Positions 55,739-64,000 of a stretch of 64,000 bases of DNA are shown in pieces. How positions within the stretch are numbered: the first letter of the stretch is position 1; every line of letters starts with the position of its first letter. The translations under genes and the position numbers were made by a program. The DNA comes from Letharia columbiana (Eukaryota; Ascomycota; Lecanoromycetes; Lecanorales; Parmeliaceae), in NCBI RefSeq assembly GCF_014066305.1, contig NW_023501089.1:62001-126000 (forward strand), given 5' to 3'. Under the pieces are notes generated by a model. The model was given only the letters and a program-made list of their open reading frames with translations, ran no database searches and was not told the DNA's origin.

Positions 55739-56035
55739 ATGGACTACACACAGAAGTGGTCAGACCTGGAGGGGTGCATCAAGAAGTCTGTGATGACTGA
55801 GGAGGAAGAAAAGAAACGAAAAGAGCGCAAAGCCCACCAGCTTCGGATTATGGTTGAGCGCGCTGACACAGCGCTTGAAGGGAACAAACGGCTGTTGGAA
55901 AAGCGGCGGGGCGAAATGGAGATTTGGGAGTCCAGCGACCAAAACTGGAGTTTGTACCTGAGAGATAGGAAGAACACTCTAAAGGGGTTGAAGCTTGAGA
56001 AATCAAATACACGGGAAAAATCCTCTTCCACATAG
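55739..56035 (+). CDS. small charged coiled-coil protein (hypothetical)
   Basis: This 98-aa ORF has ATG context GCAATGG. It is rich in Lys, Glu and Arg (MTEEEEKKRKERKAHQLR, LLEKRRGEMEIWESS) and would form a helix or coiled coil over residues 18-70. There is no known domain. The opposite strand is also open, so coding is not certain. Support comes from its amphipathic helical composition and from the duplicated upstream block it shares with the next ORF. Confidence 0.4.
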   Translation: MDYTQKWSDLEGCIKKSVMTEEEEKKRKERKAHQLRIMVERADTALEGNKRLLEKRRGEMEIWESSDQNWSLYLRDRKNTLKGLKLEKSNTREKSSST

Positions 56036-56364
56036 ATGGGCTCCGCGACTCATGAGGATTAGGAACTTCCTCAGTTTGGGGTGGAAATGAGACGTGGGAA
56101 CGACCTCATCTTACTACGGACAGAAGAAATCTCGGAAGTCGCTAAGACTAGGCCTCAAAGCGAGTAAGACGTCAATACAACATACGGGCGTCGCGAAAGT
56201 GGAAAGCGTGGTTAGCATGCCTTTGGAAGAGACCTCAAACTTCGCTCTCCCGCATTTCATCCATCTCTCAATCGTAACATTTACCAAATACACTCAGAAT
56301 TCATCCACCTGACGAGCCGGTTGCCCATCTTAGCATCGCAACCTGGTAGGAGCACCCCTAGTCA

Positions 56365-56570
56365 TCGATTACACAAACAAGCCCAATCTTGAGACACAAT
56401 GCATTGAGTTCTGAAAGGGATGCTAGCCCACAGAGGGCCAGACACAGTATGGTCTCCCATGTGTAACACTTTTGCGAACACTGGCAAAGTCTGGGTTCAT
56501 TGTGCGTGAAATTCTCGCGTCTTCGGGTTCATTGTTGCGTCCAGAGAAATGAATAAGAACCCTGCGTCAA
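56365..56570. repeat. diverged direct repeat, copy 2
   Basis: This is the partner of 55447-55610 (see there), ending about 190 bp before the ATG of the next small ORF. It suggests that a promoter plus ORF unit was once duplicated in tandem. Confidence 0.6.
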
Positions 56571-56757
56571 CAGTGGTTGGTTCCTATCGACTATACACTC
56601 CCGGATCTTCCAAATTGCACCAAAAGCTCCTCCTGTTTTACGTTCTCTGACGTTCTCTGATTTTTCCAACCCACGATAGTACTAAAACCTACCAGCCACT
56701 ACAGCAGAGCTACGACACCAAAGAGAGGCTCCTTACGACTCAGTAAAACCCAACGGT

Positions 56758-57195
56758 ATGACTGCTACTTCGTTTACCGCAGCTACCGCTGACGCCATCG
56801 AGTCTCTAAGTGAGGAAGACCTGAAAGCCGTCCTATCCTTAATCAATACCCAAGCGGGCATCAATCTGACTATGGACGATATCGAGGCTGCTTTGACCTT
56901 GGCCAAAATCAGTGCTCCCGGTACCGACAAGCCTGCTGCATCTATCCGCAAGTCGAAAAAGAATCCGGCTCACAAGAAATATCAAGCCGGTGGGGCTGAC
57001 AGCCAGCGACAGGAGAGAAGAGAATACTTGGCTGCGTATCAGCACCAATGGCGGGCAAGGCAGCCAGAAGGCCACCGAAAAGCCGAGTATCGAAAGTATC
57101 TGGCCAATGAAACTGATAGCCACCGAGAAGAGAGGCTTCGAAGGAGGAGGGAGAAGAGGAGAGCGAAGAAGGAGGAAGCAGAACGGGCGCAGTAG
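56758..57195 (+). CDS. small basic protein (hypothetical)
   Basis: This 145-aa ORF starts at 56758. Residues 1-50 form an acidic helical region (DAIESLSEEDLKAVLSLINT, MDDIEAALTLAKI). The rest is strongly basic and rich in Arg, Lys, Glu and Gln, with two loosely repeated units (DSQRQERREYLAAYQHQWRA and then DSHREERLRRRREKRRA). A nuclear or nucleic-acid-binding role is possible. No family is recognised. The internal repeat and sharp charge partition favour a real coding sequence, but no homology-grade motif exists. Confidence 0.45.
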   Translation: MTATSFTAATADAIESLSEEDLKAVLSLINTQAGINLTMDDIEAALTLAKISAPGTDKPAASIRKSKKNPAHKKYQAGGADSQRQERREYLAAYQHQWRARQPEGHRKAEYRKYLANETDSHREERLRRRREKRRAKKEEAERAQ

Positions 57196-57690
57196 TGGAA
57201 ACGCGTTTACAAAAGGACTAACATTGCGTGTTCTCGGAGTACTTTGGAGATGGATCATATACTTTTCGCTTTTTGCTTCCCGGCAATGATTGCAGGGGAT
57301 TTGCTTCTCTGTCTCTGCTGACAGTTGCGTGCAAGCAGCGTACGATTACAATCTATTAGCCGCACTTTCGTATCAAAGTCGCCAGCATGAGATATTACCC
57401 GAACTTTTCCCCTTTCATGCATGAAGGGGGCATGCAGCATCGTCATGCGTTACGTGCATGTAGGATATGTCTCGCTTGAAAATTCACTCCCAACACGAAT
57501 CTATCAACACTTGAGTAATAGCATCCCCTTTCCGGATACTTCCGACATGCCATCTTCCTTGAATGCTTCACACCAGTCCCAACGCTAAACAAATTAGAAC
57601 GTCTTCATCCTCTGCGAGTTCAATGCTTCATGTGGCGACATCAGCTTCCACTGCTGGAGGAGAACATGGCAACGAGATGTATCAACCGTA
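57196..57690. other. intergenic, no supported gene
   Basis: Nothing is supported on either strand. A hairpin-capable CATGCATGAAGGGGGCATGC lies near 57415. The right end probably contains the unresolved first exon of the F-box-like gene. Confidence 0.45.
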
Positions 57691-58274
57691 GGTTCGAAGT
57701 TTCCCTACACCTACACCATTCGGCACGCTCATCGTCATACCTACCGAACTACGACTCAAAATCTACCGCTTCCTCATAGAGCGAGGCCAATTGGCCGTCC
57801 TCCGCACCTCTGGAGCCATTAACAAGGAAGCGTTCGACAAGTCCTGCGAACATGCTGTTTGCCGTCTCGCATTCAACTGCTACTTGCCATTTGACATCTG
57901 TCCGAGCCGAGTGCCTTGGAGTATCATACAAAATCTTGAGCTCCGGGTACAAACCGTCAAATACCACGATACTTCTTGTATCGGTTATTTGAACACATGG
58001 CTGCCGCGCTTTCGCGCCTCCATGAACAATCTGAAGACATGCAGGATTCGCCTTGACTTTGGACCTGCTTTCGATTACGAAACTGATATTTTTACGGCCA
58101 TCACAACCCTCGTCTCCTTGCAGAAGGTGACGTTGGCGATCGCTGTGAGCGCTGACCCGGACGCCCACAATGATGACGACCTTCACGGATCAATCATAGC
58201 CGGATCGGGACCGTGATATGTACCTAGACATGCACTGTGAGATTCATGAGGATGATATTTCAGGGTACGAGTAG
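57690..58274 (+). CDS. F-box-like fungal protein (5' end unresolved)
   Basis: The frame opens with FGTLIVIPTELRLKIYRFLI, the N-terminal motif of a large Pezizomycotina family, and continues with LAVLRTSGAINKEAFDKSCE as those proteins do. A 55-nt intron at 58145-58199 (GTGAGC...ATAG) joins VTLAIA to PDRDRDMYLDMHCEIHEDDI and ends at a TAG at 58274. Without this intron the frame runs to an unrelated tail. No ATG is available in frame upstream before a stop at about 57687. A first exon from about 57624 (ATGCTTCAT, donor GTGGCG, acceptor CCGTAG) would work but is weak. It may be a truncated gene. The role is probably in protein-protein contact; the substrate is unknown. Confidence 0.6.
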
Positions 58275-58348
58275 GCTGCAGGCGTGTTAGAGCAGACTTT
58301 GGGCAGTGCAGTGTGGTGTGAAGACGAGAACGCCATGCACCTCGAGTT

Positions 58349-58958
58349 TCATCCACAACAGAGCGCGGTGCTTGTCAACTTGAAAAAAATAGGATGAGAA
58401 GACGGAAAAAGAGGACAAAGAGTAGTCGTCTTATCAGCACTACCAATCTTCCGAGTCCATGACCTGACTGTGGCCTCATCCAGCTTAAAACTGGTGATAT
58501 TAGTACACGATTCGAGCTGAAGAGCGAAGGCTTCGTTCGAGCAGAGTGAGGATTTTGTTAGCAAGAGCTTGATGTCAATGATTCGAGGATCAAACCCGTG
58601 GATGACAAAACTTCGTACCATTCTACGAAAAGCTGATTGTCTAGTGACCATTCAACCTTTCGTATTGAGCCTTTCTACAAGGACAGATGTGGAGAAACCT
58701 ACCATAATAAGTGATTTCTGTTCTGCTTTGAACGTCCCCGTTTGTCGTGAGCTTCCCAGAGCATTCCTGAACCGTATCAACAACTCCAGCGTTCATTGCT
58801 AGGTCGATGCGATCGATGGACAACAGGTATGCGTTCCTATAATACAAAGTCTTTGCACGGCACTCATCCATCTGAGCCATTCGTTTCTTGCGAGCTCGCA
58901 TGAAAAGGGTTTGTCTCGTTGCACCGCAGTATTCTGAGATTGGCCTCACCTTTTCCAC
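58349..58958 (-). CDS. possible small gene, F-box-like relic (uncertain)
   Basis: Two minus-strand frames, 58641-58958 and 58349-58651, overlap at their ends. The first contains CRAKTLYYRNAYLLSIDRID, similar to the ..FYRNN.F segment of fungal F-box-like proteins. The second has DIKLLLTKSSLC. They could be exons of one gene joined near 58650-58700, but I could not find a convincing donor/acceptor pair. Its tail lies 75 bp from the convergent F-box-like gene on the other strand. Confidence 0.3.
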
Positions 58959-58972
58959 TGCGTAACGCAGTG
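58956..58972. repeat. 17-bp perfect palindrome
   Basis: CACTGCGTAACGCAGTG is symmetrical about one base. Related CGTTAC/GTAACG strings follow within 40 bp (ACGTTACGTTGATGCGTTGC). It could be a regulator-binding cluster or chance. Confidence 0.7.
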
Positions 58973-59221
58973 GGCGCTGCCGTTACCACTACGTTACGTT
59001 GATGCGTTGCTAACTTGCTAACAACCAGATTGGGCCTTCAATGCGATAGACATCAGCGTTCTTCTGATAGACCTATATTGTTGACTGATTCAACTAGGAC
59101 CCATTTTCAGACCCGTCCTCTGCACTGGATCTGTCTGGCGTATAATTTGATTGCATTGAACCCCATAATTCGTGTAATCTAGCAACTGTGTCCTGGTTTG
59201 ACTATCTGATAACTTCCGCCT

Positions 59222-59883
59222 CTACAATGGATTGCGTTTGCCCGTCCTCATTCCGATTCTGATTTCGCAAAGCATTCCAAATACTAGACGCGATTGCCTT
59301 ATTCCATACCCATCTGCCATAGACTTTACAGCCTGCTTCTTGGCTTGCCTCGACGTCAGTCTCTGTTTCGCATCATGAAGTGGCAAGCATACCTGTGAAG
59401 ACCCAGTGACGAGAAATATGGCTGCCAACTGTTTCTGAACCCTGCCGCCACGGATCACGTTATGCTTCTGCTTTACGTGAGCCATGAATACCAAGCCATA
59501 GCAGAAGGGCGTACTTACCCTCAAGCAATGGAACCAGATGTTTCGATACTCGTCGTGCCCACCGAACTCGAGGTAAACATCTCCGTGGTTCTCAAAGAGG
59601 TGCATCTAAGGTATGCATTAGCTCGGATGTAGTCCAGATCTCCACACAAGCAGCTCTGATGTCCAGAAGTACATACCAGCTCTGGACGCACGCTGTTCCA
59701 GTCCACGAGGTCTCGGCACTGGGAGAATCGAGGCGTCGCGTAGATGATCTGGACAGGTGGGTAACTTGCAAGAGCTCGCCGGGCGTCGAGGATCTTTGGA
59801 GCTCCAATCGCAGACTCGAAGAGCTCCGCTAACTGCCAGATGATATCCTCCTCCCATCCTTCGTAGTAAGGAGTTCGGAACAT
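59222..59883 (-). CDS. hypothetical protein
   Basis: The first exon starts at ATG 59883 (MFRTPYYEGWEEDIIWQLAE) and ends at a GTATGT donor, with intron 59606-59676. The second exon starts at 59605 (MHLFENHGDVYLEFGGHDEY). A strong GTAAGT donor then lies near 59515-59520. The frame stays open either way to 59222 because the following intron candidate is a multiple of three long and stop-free. The last part (SRQAKKQAVKSMADGYG...) is basic. I do not recognise the family. The clean first junction and the non-random exon-1 and exon-2 sequences support a gene; the 3' structure is open. Confidence 0.5.
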
Positions 59884-60644
59884 GCTCACTTTCTTTCAAG
59901 GTTTACGGAAGCCTAGGGGTAGAGAAATATTCGAAATAGATGATGTTGATGAGTGAACGTTATTTTGCAGGAGCAGTGAGAAGATAGACTCTGAAAGTGA
60001 TACAAGGAAGTGACGAGTTAAGGTATTAAAGTTTGCGGAGCACGATGTGAGTCTGTGAAGGTCGAAAATAATTTTGCGAGAATATGAGTGAATAATGAAG
60101 CAAAAGAGAGAAACGAATTAGCTAAGAGGCCAAGCCCAGACTACGAGTGGGCTTGACTATCACCAGAAGCCACGAACGCCAACCATTGTTATATATGTAT
60201 ATGGTAACATTGTGAAATCGTCCCACTAAAGGAGTCAAACATATGAGATTTCCTGCCATTCTCCCAGCAAGAACTTGATAACAATGGTACCTGTACTTCG
60301 CTGGCAATGAAGCAGGTTTGGAACGCGATTGACCGCTCACGTGGGCGGCAAACGAGATTGACAGTAATAGCGCTGTGGCAAGTACTGAGCAATGCCTAAC
60401 GAAATAAGACGGGCAATTGAATTGTGTACTGCGGTACAAAACTACTGGCGTTTCGTTAGATCAATGGCTGACGACCACGGAGTCAAAACTCTTGGAGAAG
60501 GATGCCTGATCTATAATGGGGTTCCTACGACTCACAATACCATGTATCAGCTTTGACTCCTCATCATCTGCTCGCACTCATGTACGTGGTTACCTAGGAA
60601 GGTGTCGATTACCCTTGTTCTCATCCTCATAAATCCATAGCTCT
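59884..60644. other. intergenic, no supported gene
   Basis: This stretch is AT-rich. A frame at 60122-60439 (-) contains a signal-like hydrophobic run but has no ATG in a usable place, and another frame overlaps it. Confidence 0.5.
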
Positions 60645-61688
60645 TTAGCTCTCTGATACAGAGACTGATGCCGGGAGAATTGCATCAGGATCGCAGTCTG
60701 GCCTCGTACTTAGCCTGCCGAAGCCCACACCTACTCCATCAACCTCAATTCTAATATTGACCTCGCCGAAGCGACCCTTCTCCAGCATGTAGGTCGGAAT
60801 CCGTGCAATCGCTCTAATCAGCCACGCATACTCCATGAATGGTGGGCTAGTACGCAAGGGTATTGCAGGCACAATGCAGATGAAACCTTTGAAGCCTTCG
60901 AGACCTATGATCAAACCAGCAACCTGGTGAGTGCTGGGGAACTGCGCCATGTCGGTCAATCCACTCATGATCGGGACGAAGACGTCGTAGACGCCGAGGG
61001 TGTCGCCGTAAGGAGTGATGGTCACATTCAGGCGCGCTTCGGCTGGATCATTTGCGTTGTCCATGGTGACGACATCCGTGATGCTGATGGGCTCTAGTCC
61101 GATTGTGCGGTCCGTACTTAGCAAAGTCGCTGATATATTCCCCACATCTAGAGTCCCGTTGACCTGCCCTTCTTCTGTTGTTAAGCTTGCACTGGTTGGA
61201 TGGTTGACGACTTGCACCCATCCAAGCACTTGTCTCTCCCACGACATCTCAAATTGCGCAAACTCGAACTTCTTCTTCGAAATCATGTCGTAGACTCCTA
61301 GGCAGGCAGCCCACAACACGAAGCGCACTTGTACGTTGCGTTTGCGCTTCGGAGTTGTGATAATAATCCTTACTTCTGGATAGTCGTCAAGCTTGTATTC
61401 TGTCCCGTCAATAATCTTGTCGTCCCAGTCTCTAAGTGCTAGTTCCTTTAGCGCGGCTACGGTGTTCACTAGACATGACGTTATGCGAAGCTTGGGCCCT
61501 CCTATCTCGTACGTCAGGCCAAAGCTTTGCGGTGGTATAGGGATGCCGAGCGTAGAATTGCTCATTCCAGCCGTTGGAGCGATGGGAGTGGAGGAATCAC
61601 TGCCTGGGGTGAGAGCAGTTGCGGCTGTTAGAGCTCGGCTGAATGATAGAGTAGACAGGGCGAGGAAACAAAGAAACGATATCTTCAT
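60645..61688 (-). CDS. secreted hypothetical protein
   Basis: This is a single-exon gene of 347 aa from ATG 61688; a GTG/ATG-poor extension to 61712 is not needed. A signal peptide (MKISFLCFLALSTLSFSRALT) is followed by a Ser/Thr/Pro-rich stretch with NST sites. A domain of about 270 residues follows with FGLTYEIGGPKLRITSCLVN, RIIITTPKRKRNVQVRFVLW, FEMSWERQVLGWVQVVNHP and FMEYAWLIRAIARIPTYMLE. The aromatic and Gly pattern suggests a beta-rich fold. Several N-glycosylation sites fit secretion. No enzyme motif or known family is recognised. It could be a cell-wall protein or an effector-like protein. Confidence 0.65.
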   Translation of the reverse strand: MKISFLCFLALSTLSFSRALTAATALTPGSDSSTPIAPTAGMSNSTLGIPIPPQSFGLTYEIGGPKLRITSCLVNTVAALKELALRDWDDKIIDGTEYKLDDYPEVRIIITTPKRKRNVQVRFVLWAACLGVYDMISKKKFEFAQFEMSWERQVLGWVQVVNHPTSASLTTEEGQVNGTLDVGNISATLLSTDRTIGLEPISITDVVTMDNANDPAEARLNVTITPYGDTLGVYDVFVPIMSGLTDMAQFPSTHQVAGLIIGLEGFKGFICIVPAIPLRTSPPFMEYAWLIRAIARIPTYMLEKGRFGEVNIRIEVDGVGVGFGRLSTRPDCDPDAILPASVSVSES

Positions 61689-61896
61689 GACAAGCGAGGC
61701 TTCCACTGACATTCCAGCTGGAGAATAGGAGTCTGCAGAATCTCATCTTCGTCTGGCGGATGTTTTGAAGGTCGAGATAGCGGATGGACAATTGAACTAT
61801 GTCGAAACGCAAGCGATATGCGAAATATGCGCTTCTGTTTCGTGTTTATCCCTCACGATTGATGAGAGGGTACAAATGCTGAGCAATCAGATCAAA

Positions 61897-62819
61897 TCAT
61901 TTTCTTCTACCCCAGACTTGCGGGTTGTCTGCTGAACAATACCCGCTACAATCGCATTCTCTTTCTGAGCGTGGACCTCCTGCAAGAGAATCAGCCAGCT
62001 GCTCGACCCAGCTTCTACGATACAGGCTACTCACATCTAACCCCGGCCCAGCACTCTGCCAGGCAGTGACAAGCATACTCTTCCTAATCCACCCATGATC
62101 CCTTCCGTCTAAAAGAGCCCTCACGCGGCCCATGTTCCACCTATGCGTTGGATATTTCCCACCTAAATGTAGGAGCATGAGACTGGGATAATTATCTAGT
62201 GCTAGCAGTGCTTGATTGAGGCATGAACCATAGTACACCGCCATGCCGCCACCAAGAGCGAGAGCGGCGCTGATGATAAAGGGAAGGCCTTTTGTGCCGA
62301 AGAATGAATGGATTTTAGTACGAGAGGAAATTCACCCGAATGATAGACCTACCTCCCGCGCCAAGAACGGCGGTCGTCATACCGCCTACGGCCTACATTT
62401 AATGAGTTTGTGACACTTTTCTTGCCAGGGGCAAAGGAGACCTACACTGCGTTACATCATACGTCAGTACCGTTTTGATGTTGCTTGAACAATCTGAGTA
62501 GTCATGGGAAGAAAGTAACAAACCGGTAGCACTAACAATGGCCATTGCACGTAGCATGCTGATTCGGACGGCCATCGTTCCTGCTCGGAGACTGATTCCT
62601 CAGAGATTTACTCACAATATCCCGGGACCACTTGAAAAGTGGGTCAGTCAGTGGGCCTACCGCATACTCCGTACAGGCCTTGTCATACCCGACATTGCCC
62701 AAGCCCCGAGGCCCCCTGAAAAGCGTCGAAATATAACATACCGAGGGGCGAATTCTCTCCAACATCTTTTTGAGGTTTCGTATAGTGTGTTGAAGGAAAA
62801 ACGTGTAATTGGCGGCCAC
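61897..62819 (-). CDS. hypothetical small membrane protein, multi-exon (structure uncertain)
   Basis: The 5' frame starts MAANYTFFLQHTIRNLKKML and contains YAVGPLTDPLFKWSRDI before a GTGAGT donor at about 62615. A short piece AVGGMTTAVLGAGG (about 62355-62390) ends at a GTAGGT donor. The 3' part has FFGTKGLPFIISAALALGGG (hydrophobic, Gly-rich), MAVYYGSCLNQALLALDNYP and RKSMLVTAWQSAGPGLD, and reaches a TAG/TAA at 61897. The pieces are in the right order for one transcript, but I could not fix every junction. The family is unknown. Confidence 0.4.
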
Positions 62820-64000
62820 AGCCGGAGAGCTTGGTCAAGAGTTACAGATCATTCTTGATCATTGGTGGAGCAGCATTGACGCAGAGAACGGTACGCTATG
62901 ACATTGCAGAAAGATGTACATCGCGACACAGCAATTGGGGGCGACTTTTGGCGTCGCGACCCCAGCCTTGTAGGGCTACTAGCTTCTCCAGATCTTGATG
63001 AGCCTGTCAGATCTTGCTTTTCTCATGCACTATCCGTGGAACGTGGTTAAAACTCGTTCGAGAGAATCGGTAGCAACTTGCTGAGCTCTATACCACATCT
63101 AAAACATCTGGCTCAAATCCTCCATGCCCTTTGACACTCAACTCCCACCTCGGTAATCTGGAATCGATGCCGCTCTTGCGCGTTTGCATGTCAATTGTAT
63201 ATCAAACACCTGCGTGCGCTGTCTCAACACACATTGATCCCTACAAGAGCAGCCAGAGAAGGCCTCGCCCTCAAATCTATAAAATTGCCTTCAAACATGC
63301 CCTCCATGCCATTCGTTATCCGAAAATGGTTGGTAGACGCCGCGACAGGTCTGCCCCATCTGACACTCTCGATACTGCCGCAGCATCCTGCTGCAACCAA
63401 TTGTATAATCCCGGAGCTTGGGTTTCCTCGGCTGCATGCCCAATAATCATGACAAACTTCGATTACCATAGAGGTCCCTGGTCCAGACTTCTTGTACTAT
63501 TATCGCCCTATAATTTCCTCACAGACCTCGGAGGAAAGTTGATCATCAGTCTGCTAAAGTCCAATATCGAAGGATAGGACCCTAAATAAATCTTCTCAAC
63601 TTTGCCGTCAGCCTCGCAATTTCTGGCGCCCAGCAACCACTTACTTTGGCTCTTTGGTGCTGCTCACCATTTAGACATTTCTTGTTCGCCAGCTTCTCCA
63701 GATCTTACTTCGTGGGATCGCTGTATGTGAGTGGAGTTCCCGCAGGTGTACAATGTAGGTTGTTGCTAGTGCTCAGCGTATCACCATGTTTATTTGAACG
63801 AATGAGTGTAGGACACATCACCATGCCTCTATTCGCCACCCACTCCCTGAGGATATCTCTCTGTTCATTCACTCGCCCATCACCATAGCTCACGCGGCTG
63901 TAGTATGCTCGCCTCCGGACTATGTCCCTTTGGATCTGTTCTGAAGGTATCCTGATCCGTCAAGCACCATATGACGCGAATGTGATAAAAAAGTTATTGA
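62820..64000. other. right flank, no supported gene
   Basis: The frames at 63131-63577, 63224-63469 and 63646-63888 overlap on opposite strands and show no family features or gene structure. A 13-nt string (CAGCTTCTCCAGATCTT) recurs at about 62988 and 63690 as a minor direct repeat. Confidence 0.5.

Noticed and set aside
57655..57735. GGTTCGAAG string resembling a tRNA B box
   Set aside because: No matching A box, acceptor stem or T-loop pairing at the right distance; it lies at the start of the F-box-like exon.
60122..60439. Apparent small secreted protein (minus)
   Set aside because: The hydrophobic run has no upstream ATG in frame and a second frame overlaps the whole segment.
63131..63577. 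148-codon plus-strand ORF near the right end
   Set aside because: Composition looks random, the opposite strand is also open, and no family motif is present.

Overview
The window looks like nuclear DNA of a filamentous ascomycete (Pezizomycotina, possibly Dothideomycetes; the species cannot be named). Genes are split by short introns, mostly 43-116 nt, with GTATGT/GTAAGT-like donors and CTRAY-type branch points. Marker families are fungal: CFEM cell-wall proteins, a STAND/NLR protein, a CorA-like membrane protein, a Bni4-type phosphatase-targeting protein and a fungal O-methyltransferase. I rebuilt exon structures by hand. For the multi-exon genes with resolved ends, exon lengths sum to whole codons. 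I saw no rRNA, no convincing tRNA and no CRISPR array.

Layout. 1-5.0 kb is gene-poor. 5.0-9.1 kb (minus) holds an NLR gene: SesB-like hydrolase, NB-ARC, and a near-identical TPR array carrying a 1-nt frameshift. 9.9-10.6 kb is an F-box-like gene broken by an in-frame TAA. 12.4-14.2 kb is a tRNA-dihydrouridine synthase (Dus1 type). 14.7-23.9 kb is the most interesting region: a kinase with degenerate nucleotidyltransferase and HAD domains (minus), a divergent partner with intact nucleotidyltransferase and HAD motifs (plus), a membrane-anchored glycosyltransferase-like protein and a nucleotide-sugar transporter (both minus, possibly one fused gene). 24-27.7 kb is gene-poor with a degenerate minisatellite.

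27.7-28.3 kb is a small membrane protein. 30.0-32.7 kb is a Bni4-like protein. 35.7-36.6 kb is a single-pass surface protein. 37.1-37.8 kb is an Arl3/ARFRP1 GTPase. 38.4-39.8 kb is an O-methyltransferase. 40.9-42.6 kb has two short proline-rich proteins with C-terminal membrane anchors. 43.3-45.7 kb is a CorA-like protein. 46.2-48.9 kb is a repeat-bearing secreted protein. 49.8-51.4 kb is a triple-CFEM, GPI-type protein. 53.3-54.9 kb is a wrecked APH-family phosphotransferase. 55.7-57.2 kb has two small charged ORFs behind a duplicated upstream block. 57.7-58.3 kb is a small F-box-like gene, and 59.2-62.8 kb has three further hypothetical genes, one clearly secreted.

How the genes fit together. 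The 14.7-23.9 kb set reads as a pathway: phosphorylate a small molecule (APH-type kinase), activate it with a nucleotide (NTP-transferase), act on a phosphate (HAD), import the activated donor into the Golgi lumen (SLC35A-like transporter) and transfer it to a glycan or protein (type II membrane enzyme). The combination resembles bacterial capsule or choline-phosphate decoration loci, but the substrate is unknown. The NLR and the surface proteins (CFEM, repeat protein) are typical fast-evolving fungal genes.
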